64,000 nucleotides of DNA from contig CP136066.1 of the NCBI GenBank assembly GCA_032622095.1, positions 228,970,961 to 229,034,960 of the forward strand, read 5' to 3'. The notes below the pieces were generated by a model that was given only the letters and a program-made list of their open reading frames with translations, searched no databases and was not told the DNA's origin. Position numbers and translations under genes: made by a program. Each line of letters opens with the position of its first letter. Positions within the stretch are counted from its first letter, which is position 1. Shown piece after piece: positions 20,273 through 29,359 of the stretch. This DNA is from Siphonodentalium dalli. Its lineage: Eukaryota; Mollusca; Scaphopoda; Gadilida; Siphonodentaliidae.

Positions 20273-23200
20273 GGACTCATTGCATCAAAAATTTCACCCC
20301 ACCCACCAACGCAACGCAATGAGTCCAATAACACATCAAATTAGCACAATATACAACGACAATCATAGATATGCTAAAGATCATCGAACAAACGAATCTC
20401 AAAAGCATAGAGTCTATAATTCACAGCTGCAGTCCATTAATCATTACCCCACGCTACCACCAAACTGCCAAAACCAACGATATATTAATTACCGTACGCG
20501 GCCTCCACTTGATCTCCCTCGCCACAGGCACGTAACACATACCACTTTCTGCCATAGCAGGTATTCCTCTATGAAACCCAGATTTCATAATTCTTCCAAT
20601 AAGTCTATCTCACCACTTCTGGATTTAACCTTTCCTCCCCAATTTAAAACCCTGAATCACCTTGAAAAGCCCAAGCACCAACACATTACTAATTCTTACT
20701 CATCATCCAAAAGAAAATCAACATGCACCAGTTCTCGCGAATCACATTCCAATACTGCAATTAACCCTATAATACCACCAGTCAAACCCATACAACACAC
20801 TATACCAGTACTTAAATATCCAAGTGATATGACAGATGGTGCTCTAAACCAAACACCATGCTCAACTATCATTAAAATACACAAACAACGGATTAGATCA
20901 CTATTAGACTCCGGGGCAACCACCAGTTGCTTGAAATACGACATTTATAGATCCATGCCAAATCGACCACCTTTAATTAAAGAACATGTGTTACTCACAT
21001 CAGCCGATGGTACACCAATGAAAGTTTTTGGATCCACACATCTCACATTTAGAATCGGAAAACTCATTCTTACTCACAAATTTGTCATATGTGCAACCTT
21101 GTCACGTCCTTGCATTTTAGGGCGCGATTTTATGAAACAACACAGTATTAGACTTTACTTTGATCTAGAAAAATTCAGAATACAGAATCAATTATACCCG
21201 ATGTTAAGGGATGGTCACATTGCATCACTCATCCGATCAACACATAACGTTTCATTATCACCCCACTCATGCGCCATCATAACAGGCAGACTCATAGGGC
21301 CAAATGATATGTTTAACACACCTATAATCCGAATAGGCAAAGGTAACATGTCCATTTTCGAACACGAACCAAATGTACATGTAACCGACACGCTAGCAGA
21401 TGCAAATAATCCCAATATTTGCGTCATGATAGAAAACCAATCGGCGTCACATATGTCCATTAGGAAAGGCCGTGTGATAGCACAAGCATTTGGCACTCAA
21501 GAGCAAATGATATGCACGGCATCCGATGAGCAAAACATTAACTCATCTCCGCCAAACAAACACAGTATAAACACCATAGGTGACCGGCAAGACATTAACC
21601 CTCCAGTCACCAAGACTCAACCTATATCTGTCAATGATATCGTGGCACCTCAACACCTTAAACAGCAGATATTGCAACTAGTATCACAATACCATGATGT
21701 TTTTACAAATGACATAAACAAGATAGGATATTGTCCAAAAATTAAAATGAAAATCGACCTCAAACCAAATACTTTACCTATTTTTTGCAAAAAATATCCG
21801 ACACCACTGAACAAACAACGAATTATGGCTGCTGAGATAAAAAAATTATTAGATGCAAACATTATTAGACCTACTGCCCACTCATCGTGGGGATTTCCCA
21901 GTCTCCTCATACGCAAAGCCACACCCAATCCCGATGGTACTCCCAATTATCGATTGGTAATCGATCTCAGAAAACTCAATGATGTTTCCATTCCATTAAA
22001 ATGGTCTATGCCTAGTTTTACAGAAATATCGTCCAAGTTACTCGGCTCAACTATTTTCAGTATCTTTGATTTATCAAATGCTTATCATGTTATTGGAGTC
22101 GTACCCGAAGATGTTCCCATATTAACTATGAATACGTCCGAAGGACAATACAGTTATCAAAGAGCCCCGATGGGATATGTCTCGAGCTCAGGGTATTTTT
22201 TAAAACTCATGAACATGGCCCTACACGATTTACCATTTGTAGAAGGATTTGTCGATGACCTGATCTGTCATAGCTCCGATCCTCAAACGCATATACAGCA
22301 GCTCACAAAATTATTTGACAGACTCAGGGAATACGGCTTAATAGTTAAACTATCAAAATCTAAATTTTGCCAACCACAAGTTAAATTTTTAGGGCATATT
22401 ATTTCTGACAAGGGCACATCCCCTGACCCTGAAAAAATTTCAATTATCAAGTCTTTACCACCTCCGAAATCAGTTAAAGAAGTCCGCAGATTACTGGGAA
22501 TTCTTAATTTTTACAGGTCATATTCTCCTACTTTCGCATCGACGGCATTGCCTTTAATCAAACTCACAGCCAAATATGCTAAATTTGTGTGGGATGCGCC
22601 GTGCCAAACAGCGTTCGACGCGCTTAAAGAAAGCTTAGCAACCGCCCCCATCTTAGCTTACCCAAATCCCGACAAACTGTTCATTCTGACAGTAGATGCA
22701 TCTATACATAGTATCGGGGCGATACTATCACAATATGCTCATAGCCAAGATGATAAACACGTTGAACTACCAATCGCGTTCGCCAGTAAAAAACTTAACA
22801 AATCACAAAGGAATTATTCTGTCACGGAAAAAGAAGCATTCGCGATATATACGTTTGCAAGGCAATTTAAATTTTACTTACAAGGATCCCAAGTAGAGAT
22901 TAAAACAGATCACTTACCCCTCATCCACATGTTTAAAAAACAGGATCTGATAAACACAAAAATTCAAAAATGGTTTTTGGAAATATCAGCATTGAACCCA
23001 AAAATTACTTATATTAAAGGCACGAACAATGTTACGGCAGATTTTTGCAGTCGGATAAACCCCGACACACACCCGTGCATCAATTCTTGCACCGATAGCG
23101 ACCCAAATCCACCCACCAATCCCCTTGTACAGGATATTAATATACTTGACATGAAAGATATTCAGGAATTTTCAAAACAAAAAAAACAACCAAAACAGAA

Positions 23201-24167
23201 AACGGATTCCGAACCACCAGTTGATCTCGACGACAGCCCGGTCCTTCCTCCTATAACTAATATAAGAGATGAACAATCAGGAGACCACACAATCTCCGAG
23301 ATTATCAAACAAATGCAATCAACAAATATACCCGAAAAATTAGCAAAAACCTTTATTCTCAAAGATGGTATCCTACACTATATATCAATATATAATGACA
23401 TACCTAAATTACGTATATATATAACGGACAAAATAGCACAAGAAGTTATATCCCAATATCACAGTCTCGGCCATAGAGCGGTACAATCGCTATACGCGAC
23501 CATACGGAACAGATATTACACACCTCAGTTGTTTGCAAAAATTGTCACATACATAAACAATTGTCATACATGCCGACAACGAAAGGCTTATAATCCAAAA
23601 ATCCCGCTTCAACCAGTCACTGCCCCATCAAGGCCAGGACAACTCATAGCTATCGATCTTATGGGACCATTTTCCCCCAAAACACAGTCAGGAAATAGAT
23701 TTATCTTAACTATTATTGATCAATTTTCATTACATACTTTAGCATACGCATTACCTAACAAAATGGTGGATACAATTTTAGAAAGATTGAATTCAGAGTA
23801 TTTCACTTTATTTGGATCAGTTGAAGAAATATTAACAGATAATGGGTCCGAGTTTGCAAACTCTACCTTCACTGAATTTTGTAAATATTACCATATCAAT
23901 CACCGCCTCACTTCGTTCTACAGACCCCAAAGTAACGGTAAATCAGAACGTTCGCATAGAAGTCTAGCATCAATCATTTCAACAATCACCCAAGCAAATG
24001 TAGAAAATTGGGACCTATATCTAAATTATGCATCACAAGCAATGAACTTCCATTGTTCCAGTGTACATACACATTCACCATTTTTTCTAACTTTTTTTAG
24101 AGAACCACAGATAAGCATAGACCGAATTTTAACACACAGAGAAAAGTATTTAGGAGAGGATTTTTAA
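20265..24167 (+). CDS. pol: Pol polyprotein, protease-RT-RNase H-integrase core
   Basis: The frame opens after TAA 20262-20264 and is +1 relative to gag. No ATG begins the homologous part, in line with gag-pol frameshifting. Counting from codon TTG 20280: aspartic protease LLDSGATTSCL near residue 210; reverse transcriptase with IDLRKLN and the catalytic FVDDLICHS near 656; RNase H with LTVDASIHS near 805; integrase HHCC zinc site (HSLGH near 1060, CHTC near 1094); and the DDE core with D at about 1124, D at 1186 (LTDNGSEF) and E at 1221. The frame meets TAA at 24165-24167 after the integrase core, before the C-terminal domain. Confidence 0.95.
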   Translation, partial: TDEDSLHQKFHPTHQRNAMSPITHQISTIYNDNHRYAKDHRTNESQKHRVYNSQLQSINHYPTLPPNCQNQRYINYRTRPPLDLPRHRHVTHTTFCHSRYSSMKPRFHNSSNKSISPLLDLTFPPQFKTLNHLEKPKHQHITNSYSSSKRKSTCTSSRESHSNTAINPIIPPVKPIQHTIPVLKYPSDMTDGALNQTPCSTIIKIHKQRIRSLLDSGATTSCLKYDIYRSMPNRPPLIKEHVLLTSADGTPMKVFGSTHLTFRIGKLILTHKFVICATLSRPCILGRDFMKQHSIRLYFDLEKFRIQNQLYPMLRDGHIASLIRSTHNVSLSPHSCAIITGRLIGPNDMFNTPIIRIGKGNMSIFEHEPNVHVTDTLADANNPNICVMIENQSASHMSIRKGRVIAQAFGTQEQMICTASDEQNINSSPPNKHSINTIGDRQDINPPVTKTQPISVNDIVAPQHLKQQILQLVSQYHDVFTNDINKIGYCPKIKMKIDLKPNTLPIFCKKYPTPLNKQRIMAAEIKKLLDANIIRPTAHSSWGFPSLLIRKATPNPDGTPNYRLVIDLRKLNDVSIPLKWSMPSFTEISSKLLGSTIFSIFDLSNAYHVIGVVPEDVPILTMNTSEGQYSYQRAPMGYVSSSGYFLKLMNMALHDLPFVEGFVDDLICHSSDPQTHIQQLTKLFDRLREYGLIVKLSKSKFCQPQVKFLGHIISDKGTSPDPEKISIIKSLPPPKSVKEVRRLLGILNFYRSYSPTFASTALPLIKLTAKYAKFVWDAPCQTAFDALKESLATAPILAYPNPDKLFILTVDASIHSIGAILSQYAHSQDDKHVELPIAFASKKLNKSQRNYSVTEKEAFAIYTFARQFKFYLQGSQVEIKTDHLPLIHMFKKQDLINTKIQKWFLEISALNPKITYIKGTNNVTADFCSRINPDTHPCINSCTDSDPNPPTNPLVQDINILDMKDIQEFSKQKKQPKQKTDSEPPVDLDDSPVLPPITNIRDEQSGDHTISEIIKQMQSTNIPEKLAKTFILKDGILHYISIYNDIPKLRIYITDKIAQEVISQYHSLGHRAVQSLYATIRNRYYTPQLFAKIVTYINNCHTCRQRKAYNPKIPLQPVTAPSRPGQLIAIDLMGPFSPKTQSGNRFILTIIDQFSLHTLAYALPNKMVDTILERLNSEYFTLFGSVEEILTDNGSEFANSTFTEFCKYYHINHRLTSFYRPQSNGKSERSHRSLASIISTITQANVENWDLYLNYASQAMNFHCSSVHTHSPFFLTFFREPQISIDRILTHREKYLGEDF

Positions 24168-25016
24168 GCCACCACGCTTCAAAATCAACACATTATTTTT
24201 AAAACTACAAAATCTCTTCTCGAAACAGCCTCTCGCAACCACAAACAGAACAAAGGTGGATCTATTCCAACCTTTAAAATAGGCCAATCCGTCTATTACA
24301 AAATCCACCAACCAAATCACAAATTTTCATTTAAATATGAGCCGTTTTGGCGTATCTTGAAACAGACAGGCCCCATATCTTACATATTAAGACATGACCT
24401 ATCTGCTAAATTAACAAAATCACATGCTAAACACATCAAACCATCCCCCATTGATTGGCCTACACCTCAAATTCCCAATCACTTAAAAAATAAACGACAT
24501 AATCGATTTGCATTTCCACCGAGTGAAGCCAGTGTCGATAATAATAGCTCTCAATCCACATTGGAATCAGACGATGACCTCAAAACCACGGCAATTAAGC
24601 GCGCTCAACTTGAGCGCTCAAACACAGACGACAGCTCTTCAATACCATTGGCTGAATTAGCCAACAGACTCATGGCTTCGAAACATTTTAATAAAACAGA
24701 CAGCCAATCACCCCCGGATTTTTCACCCAGCGACCAATCTAGGCCCCAAACACAGGAACCAAATATCATAAAACACAAATTAATTACGCAAAATTCTTTT
24801 CGTACAACGCCAGACACAAAATCTGATCGCGCAGATAACAAACGCGGCCGGCATCGTAAAATATATTCACCATACTCCAAACACACGCCTAAAGATTCAT
24901 CGTTTTCTAATTCCTTCCAATATACATCACCCGACAGCCGTTCGACAAATTGGTCAAACGAAAGTACGGAAACATATGATTTATATCAGATGACAACTGA
25001 TATCGAACATTCATAG
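24168..25016 (+). pseudogene. Pol C-terminal part, separated from pol by one in-frame stop
   Basis: This segment is in the same frame as pol and stays open from the codon after TAA 24165 to TAG 25014-25016. The first 100 residues contain TFKIGQSVYYKI and later GPISYILRHDL, matching the SH3-like/GPY-type C-terminal domain of Gypsy integrases. The remainder is Ser/Asp/Pro-rich and probably disordered. Without readthrough it would not be made, because it has no good initiating ATG near its beginning. It is either a fresh nonsense mutation in this copy or a programmed leaky stop. Confidence 0.8.
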
Positions 25017-25489
25017 TCATGTATCAAAGTATCTCACAATCACTAATGATAGATAATTTACATAACTTTTATTAATATTATATAAAACAGGTCTTACAAA
25101 GGCATAACCCTACTGCAATTCTCCCATCCCACCCCCTTCGGCACAGAGATAGACACCCAAACGATAAACTTCATTCACACCAGTGGTATGATCATTAAAC
25201 AGGGCATCATCTCGTTTCCCAAATCTCTAATTCAATTATCGCTAACAGGTGTGCATTGAGTCATGATGCCGAAGTAAATTTAACCGACATGTAATATATA
25301 TCTTTCGCTAATGACTGACACTCGGCGTCTTTGAATAAATTGTTTATTCACGAAACATGCCAATATGTCGATCATTGTCTCTCGCACCAATCTCCGAAAT
25401 ATCGCAAACTCCCGTTCATGACTCAGTTACATTTCCATTCCCTCCAATATGCTTAACTCAATCATATATTCATTGACATAGCAAACGAA

Positions 25490-26030
25490 CGCTACAATAC
25501 ACTATATATTATACAGTAGGTTATACAGTGATCACGGCATATTTCCCTCAATACCACCCCCCCCCCTCCTGCCAAACAACGCTCTTTATCATAAGAACGA
25601 TTGGTACAGAAACCACGGCATATTATCCCTCAATGTAGACACCCCCACCCACCAACGCCACAATACACTATATATATTATATAGTAGTTGATACAATAAT
25701 CACGGCATATTTCCCTCAATATCACCCCCCCCAATACCGCCACAAAACGCTCTTCATTATAGAGCGATTGGTACATAAACCACGGCATTTATCCCATCAA
25801 CAACACTTCCCCAATCCCTATCTCATTGTAACGGACATTTGTCCGACCTTATTTTAGGTCATGACACCCTAAAACTGCCACTAAACGCCTTTTGTTATAT
25901 GGCGTGTGGAATATTAACCACGGCATGCATCACCCAGATATTCAGTATTTCCCAATCCTAATATGAAAGTCACCATTACACCGCCCCCCCCCCTCGAACA
26001 AACAAACGCTCTTCATTCTAAAACTTAGAT
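25490..26030 (+). repeat. Degenerate tandem units with poly-C tract and hairpin
   Basis: Two units of about 174 bp (from about 25490 and 25663) and a partial third share CACTATATAT, a CACGGCATATTTCCCTCAAT block, a poly-C tract, a short hairpin and a second ACCACGGCAT. The hairpins are at 25579-25600, 25747-25768 and 25884-25905, each followed 10-14 nt later by AACCACGGCAT. Stem bases differ between copies but pairing is kept (CGCTC/GAGCG versus ACGCC/GGCGT). A fourth, decayed one starts near 26004. They lie just after pol. Confidence 0.75.
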
Positions 26031-26429
26031 AATCCAATCAATAACAGTATTGAACTCTTGGCAGCGGTCTAATAATATATTTATCTCTTTACATTTCAAC
26101 CAATCTTAGACTATAATTAAATAATCTTTGGCGATTTAGCACGTTTACAAAAGTTACTCTTTGTATCTCAACCAATATTAACACCTTTGGGCCATTACCA
26201 CGATTACAACAATAACAACAACAAAAAAAAAAAAAAAAAAATACATTTCTTTTCACTGAATTTATCAGCAAGATGTTATTTCTACAGGCTAACACGGTGA
26301 ATAACCACAAAAACAATTCAATTCATGTTATTGTTGGCTAAACACCGTGCCAGCTTGCAGAATGCAAGCCAGCTCTTGATCCAGGGACGGTCCGAATTCT
26401 TCAGGGGCAGCAGTCACACCAACATCTTC

Positions 26430-26705
26430 TTATAGCACTCTCCGATGTTGGCTCCATAGGTCTATTATCCTCTGCCTCTCATCTATAATCTCCAGCCGGA
26501 GATTTATCACCTTGTGGCATCGTTCTAATTCAGACACGGTACTCAAATACCGTGCCCAATCTATACTGGTCCCTCCAGCCAGGCACACAGCAACTATAAC
26601 ATCATAAAATGCCAATATGTGATCCACATATTGCATTGTTACCTCATATTGGCTCGTTTCTAACACAGCAACCTCAGCCTCCAAAAATCGCAGGTAATCA
26701 GACAT
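26430..26705 (-). CDS. Antisense accessory ORF A of the retroelement, 91 aa
   Basis: It runs opposite to gag-pol-env. ATG 26705 opens MSDYLRFLEAEVAVLE, and the C-terminus is ELERCHKVINLRLEIIDER followed by QRIIDLWS. It is homologous over its length to antisense ORF B at 28716-29021: both begin MS-x(1-2)-L-x2-LE, share a central VD-x-I-x3-Y, and end E-x-ERC-x2-V-x-NLR-x2-I-x-ER-x-R-x-I-x-LWS. A TATA box lies about 50 nt upstream on the same strand. It is predicted mostly helical with no signal or membrane segment. Function is unknown. Preservation of two diverged copies suggests selection. Confidence 0.7.
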   Translation of the reverse strand: MSDYLRFLEAEVAVLETSQYEVTMQYVDHILAFYDVIVAVCLAGGTSIDWARYLSTVSELERCHKVINLRLEIIDERQRIIDLWSQHRRVL

Positions 26706-26751
26706 AATGAAAATTATGTCAGAAATAACCCTTGTCGATAAGTCACACACA

Positions 26752-26760
26752 CCTTATATA
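26752..26760 (-). promoter_or_regulatory. TATA box for antisense ORF A
   Basis: TATATAAGG on the minus strand ends 47 nt before ATG 26705, leaving room for a short leader. The matching position upstream of the homologous ORF B also has a TATA box. Confidence 0.5.
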
Positions 26761-27004
26761 CTTATCTCATATTGGCAGATAGCGTCCGTATGGAATCGGG
26801 ACGCTGTGCCAAACCAAGCAAGCACTCTCGAAGATTCCCGAGGGACATGCTAGGCACTATCTATCTCAAATATATATTACAAACCCCTGTTCCCGCTAAC
26901 ATCTAACCAGCTATCAAGCGATATCTCTTCGATACATCTAAACATAATATCCAATGATAAATAAACACACTAAACATCATCTAATAATCAGATATAACTC
27001 AATG

Positions 27005-27058
27005 CTGGCAAGTCCAGTGTGCATCGGTGCACCATGCACACAGGGCTAAAACTTGCTT
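27005..27058. other. Strong two-part stem-loop in the pol-env interval
   Basis: GCAAGT (27008-27013) pairs with ACTTGC (27051-27056). Inside it GTGTGCAT (27017-27024) pairs perfectly with ATGCACAC (27034-27041) around a 9-nt loop. The hairpin forms on either strand. Position suggests an RNA element of the genomic or antisense transcript. Confidence 0.65.
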
Positions 27059-27371
27059 CCCTCAAAAAAAAATAATAAATAAATACAATAAAAATATATT
27101 ACACAAGTATCATATCAATAAATAGGAATATTTCAACATAAACTAATAACATAAACAAACATTACCCAGCCAATTTTTCTGCCTCATAACATAACCAAAA
27201 CTATCCATAATTATTCATCAAACTCAAATAATCCTATTTAGATGAAATAATTAACCAAGGTTCACAACCTCACAAGTGTATCATAATAACAAACTTAAGT
27301 GACACACACACACCAATTATTACGACATGAACACCGATAGGTGTACCTTCCTTAACGATTTAGTACGCTTA

Positions 27372-27386
27372 CCCCCCCCCCCCCCC
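27372..27386 (+). repeat. Poly-C tract, 15 nt
   Basis: An uninterrupted run of 15 C. Other runs in the same 4.3-kb interval lie at 25557-25566, 25725-25732, 25984-25993 and 28219-28249. Confidence 0.95.
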
Positions 27387-27465
27387 ACGTATCTAGTGAG
27401 ATACAATTCCCCATCCAATTCCCATGATACCCGAACGCCCTTCCACAAGAAAATCTCCAAATACA

Positions 27466-27512
27466 ACGTACATGTTAACGGCCAATCAAGGCCCAGTTAA
27501 CTTAACATGTAT
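27466..27512. other. Palindromic stem-loop
   Basis: TACATGTTAAC ... GGCC-AATCAA-GGCC ... GTTAACTTAACATGTA forms an extended hairpin. It is one of several in this inter-ORF region. Confidence 0.5.
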
Positions 27513-28217
27513 AGAACACACAGTGCACAATCGTGCATAAAAATCCCAGATACATGTACAGAGCTAACTGAAGCTCACTCTTACATACATGTAACGCGCA
27601 ATACACGGACCCCACATGCATCTATATCGTGCATAAAACAAAAATCCAATACACGTGAACACGAAATTCACGTACAAACTTCACCCATTACCGCCGCTTA
27701 TCAAAATGTGCATATACAGTGCCAAAATAGGCTCACCATGTGCACTTTATCCCAAACGACACAAATATTGTCAGTCCTTAAGCAATATTTTTCATATTCT
27801 TCCCTACCCCATATATTATTGTCAAATATACTTGCCAATGATTAACTGTCATTAATAACATATTCATATACGCCCTATATCGGATCTTATAACTCAAATT
27901 AACACATGTCCAACATCAGTTCATACTACCATTACTATTCATTAAGGCGAAACGATGTATAGAACCCACGTATATAGAAGCATCAAGTTTCTTCATCCAA
28001 ATCCCACACACGTACAATCATCGAGTTGTTCCAATAGGACAACGGAATACAAATTTCCGATATAATTTGTCCAGGAACAAAATATCACGTCAGAAACACA
28101 TTTTGTTCAAATATATCAATACAATTAAATAGGAACATACAATTACCATTCATATACAATGCTACCGATATAGATCACCATGCAAAATATCTCCCAACAT
28201 GACAATATTGTATACAT

Positions 28218-28218
<1 letters not shown>

Positions 28219-28249
<31 letters not shown>
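28219..28249 (+). repeat. Poly-C tract, 31 nt
   Basis: An uninterrupted run of 31 C inside the retroelement. Length may be imprecise because such runs are hard to assemble. On the antisense strand it is G31, which would form quadruplexes. Confidence 0.93.
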
Positions 28250-28431
28250 ACCGCCAAGATAACCAGAGCCGCGTGACAATGCGCGATCAAATATTATCAT
28301 TACAATATAGATAGAACTACTATTCCATGCGTCAATTGCACTCCCCTAATACTATACAATCAACAAAAATTTCCGCCAATAATCATGTCAAATATAGCAA
28401 TAAGAACCTATATATAGCAGTACACAATACG

Positions 28432-28440
28432 CATTTATTC
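28432..28440 (-). terminator. Candidate polyadenylation signal for antisense ORF B
   Basis: AATAAA on the minus strand (TTTATT at 28433-28438 on plus) lies about 280 nt beyond the ORF B stop. Only the hexamer supports it. Confidence 0.3.
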
Positions 28441-28715
28441 ATATGCCTTTTGATATCCATATTGACATGACTGTTGGTATACCTACACCCTATGACACAT
28501 ACATTTTATAAATAATACAGCAACACTACTCGTCATTCACATTCAGATGTCCATGTGATGTTTTCAATGAAACCAATCTTCATTAGCACGATGTAGCCCA
28601 CGTTAAATTATATAGGCACAAACAGCTATCAAAGATTGGGCCCATCTTTCTCCTTCACTCCTCCTGCCAAACCTCCTCAAATCTCCCCCATCAGCCGGCC
28701 CAACTCAACTCCGTC

Positions 28716-29021
28716 TTACCAGTCAGTCTGTTCTTCCGACCACAGAGCTATCAACCTTCTCCTCTCTTCCCTAATCTGCCTCCTCAAATTTAATACGAGG
28801 TAACACCTCTCATTTTCCTCCAGCCACAACGTACACAGATATCGATCGCTCTTGGATGATACCCCAGTCCGGGCATGCTCATTTCCCCGCTCAAATTGAT
28901 CGACTATCTGATCATTCACGTACGTCAGATATATCGAATCGACGATCACCCCAAAATAACCTAGACCAGACGCCCTCGCATGGCTTAACTTACACTCTAA
29001 CTCACTTAAAAGTTGACTCAT
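28716..29021 (-). CDS. Antisense accessory ORF B of the retroelement, 101 aa
   Basis: It runs opposite to env and starts upstream of it. The chosen ATG 29021 opens MSQLLSELECKLSHARA, matching the start of ORF A. An in-frame ATG at 29078 would add 19 residues but overlaps a TATAAA box. The C-terminus ENERCYLVLNLRRQIREER then RRLIALWSEE aligns with ORF A at the E-x-ERC, NLR, ER-x-R and LWS positions. The two proteins are clearly paralogous yet well diverged. ORF B carries about 10 extra central residues. No known domain is recognised. It would come from an antisense transcript starting in the 250-bp gap before env. Confidence 0.7.
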   Translation of the reverse strand: MSQLLSELECKLSHARASGLGYFGVIVDSIYLTYVNDQIVDQFERGNEHARTGVSSKSDRYLCTLWLEENERCYLVLNLRRQIREERRRLIALWSEEQTDW

Positions 29022-29077
29022 AACTGCAAAGATTGAAAGACAGGCCCGTAATATTTTCCAGCCATCATACAAACGCA

Positions 29078-29083
29078 TTTATA
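29078..29083 (-). promoter_or_regulatory. TATA box for antisense ORF B
   Basis: TATAAA on the minus strand lies 57-62 nt upstream of ATG 29021, almost the same spacing as the ORF A box. Confidence 0.5.
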
Positions 29084-29340
29084 CCGCTATACCACTAATT
29101 ACCTTCGTCGACATGCCTAGCGCACGCAGCGCGGCTAATTGGTACACACACTCGCATCGCGTGACGTCATATTTCGTCGATTTCTGGGGGTACCCAGATA
29201 CACAGTAAACAGTAAACTTACACCGGCCGAAAAATCTCATTGATTAATCAAACCAGTTAACCCATATAAGCCATGCCCACGCGAATCTATCTTTATAATC
29301 AGATACCGGCTAACCCGCTAATACACACCTATATTTTTAC

Positions 29341-29347
29341 TTATAGG
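29341..29347 (+). promoter_or_regulatory. Candidate splice acceptor before env
   Basis: A pyrimidine-rich stretch ending TTATAG|G at 29346 precedes ATG 29360 by 13 nt. It pairs logically with the donor at 18533. Confidence 0.5.
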
Positions 29348-29359
29348 GGTGCAAGCGAT

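Noticed and set aside
26089-26316. 75-aa minus-strand frame downstream of antisense ORF A
   Set aside because: Its core is a homopolymer run read as Phe/Cys; no similarity to ORF A or B.
27507-27845. 112-aa plus-strand frame in the pol-env interval
   Set aside because: No homologue or motif, His/Thr-rich low-complexity composition and no matching regulatory signal; cannot be supported.
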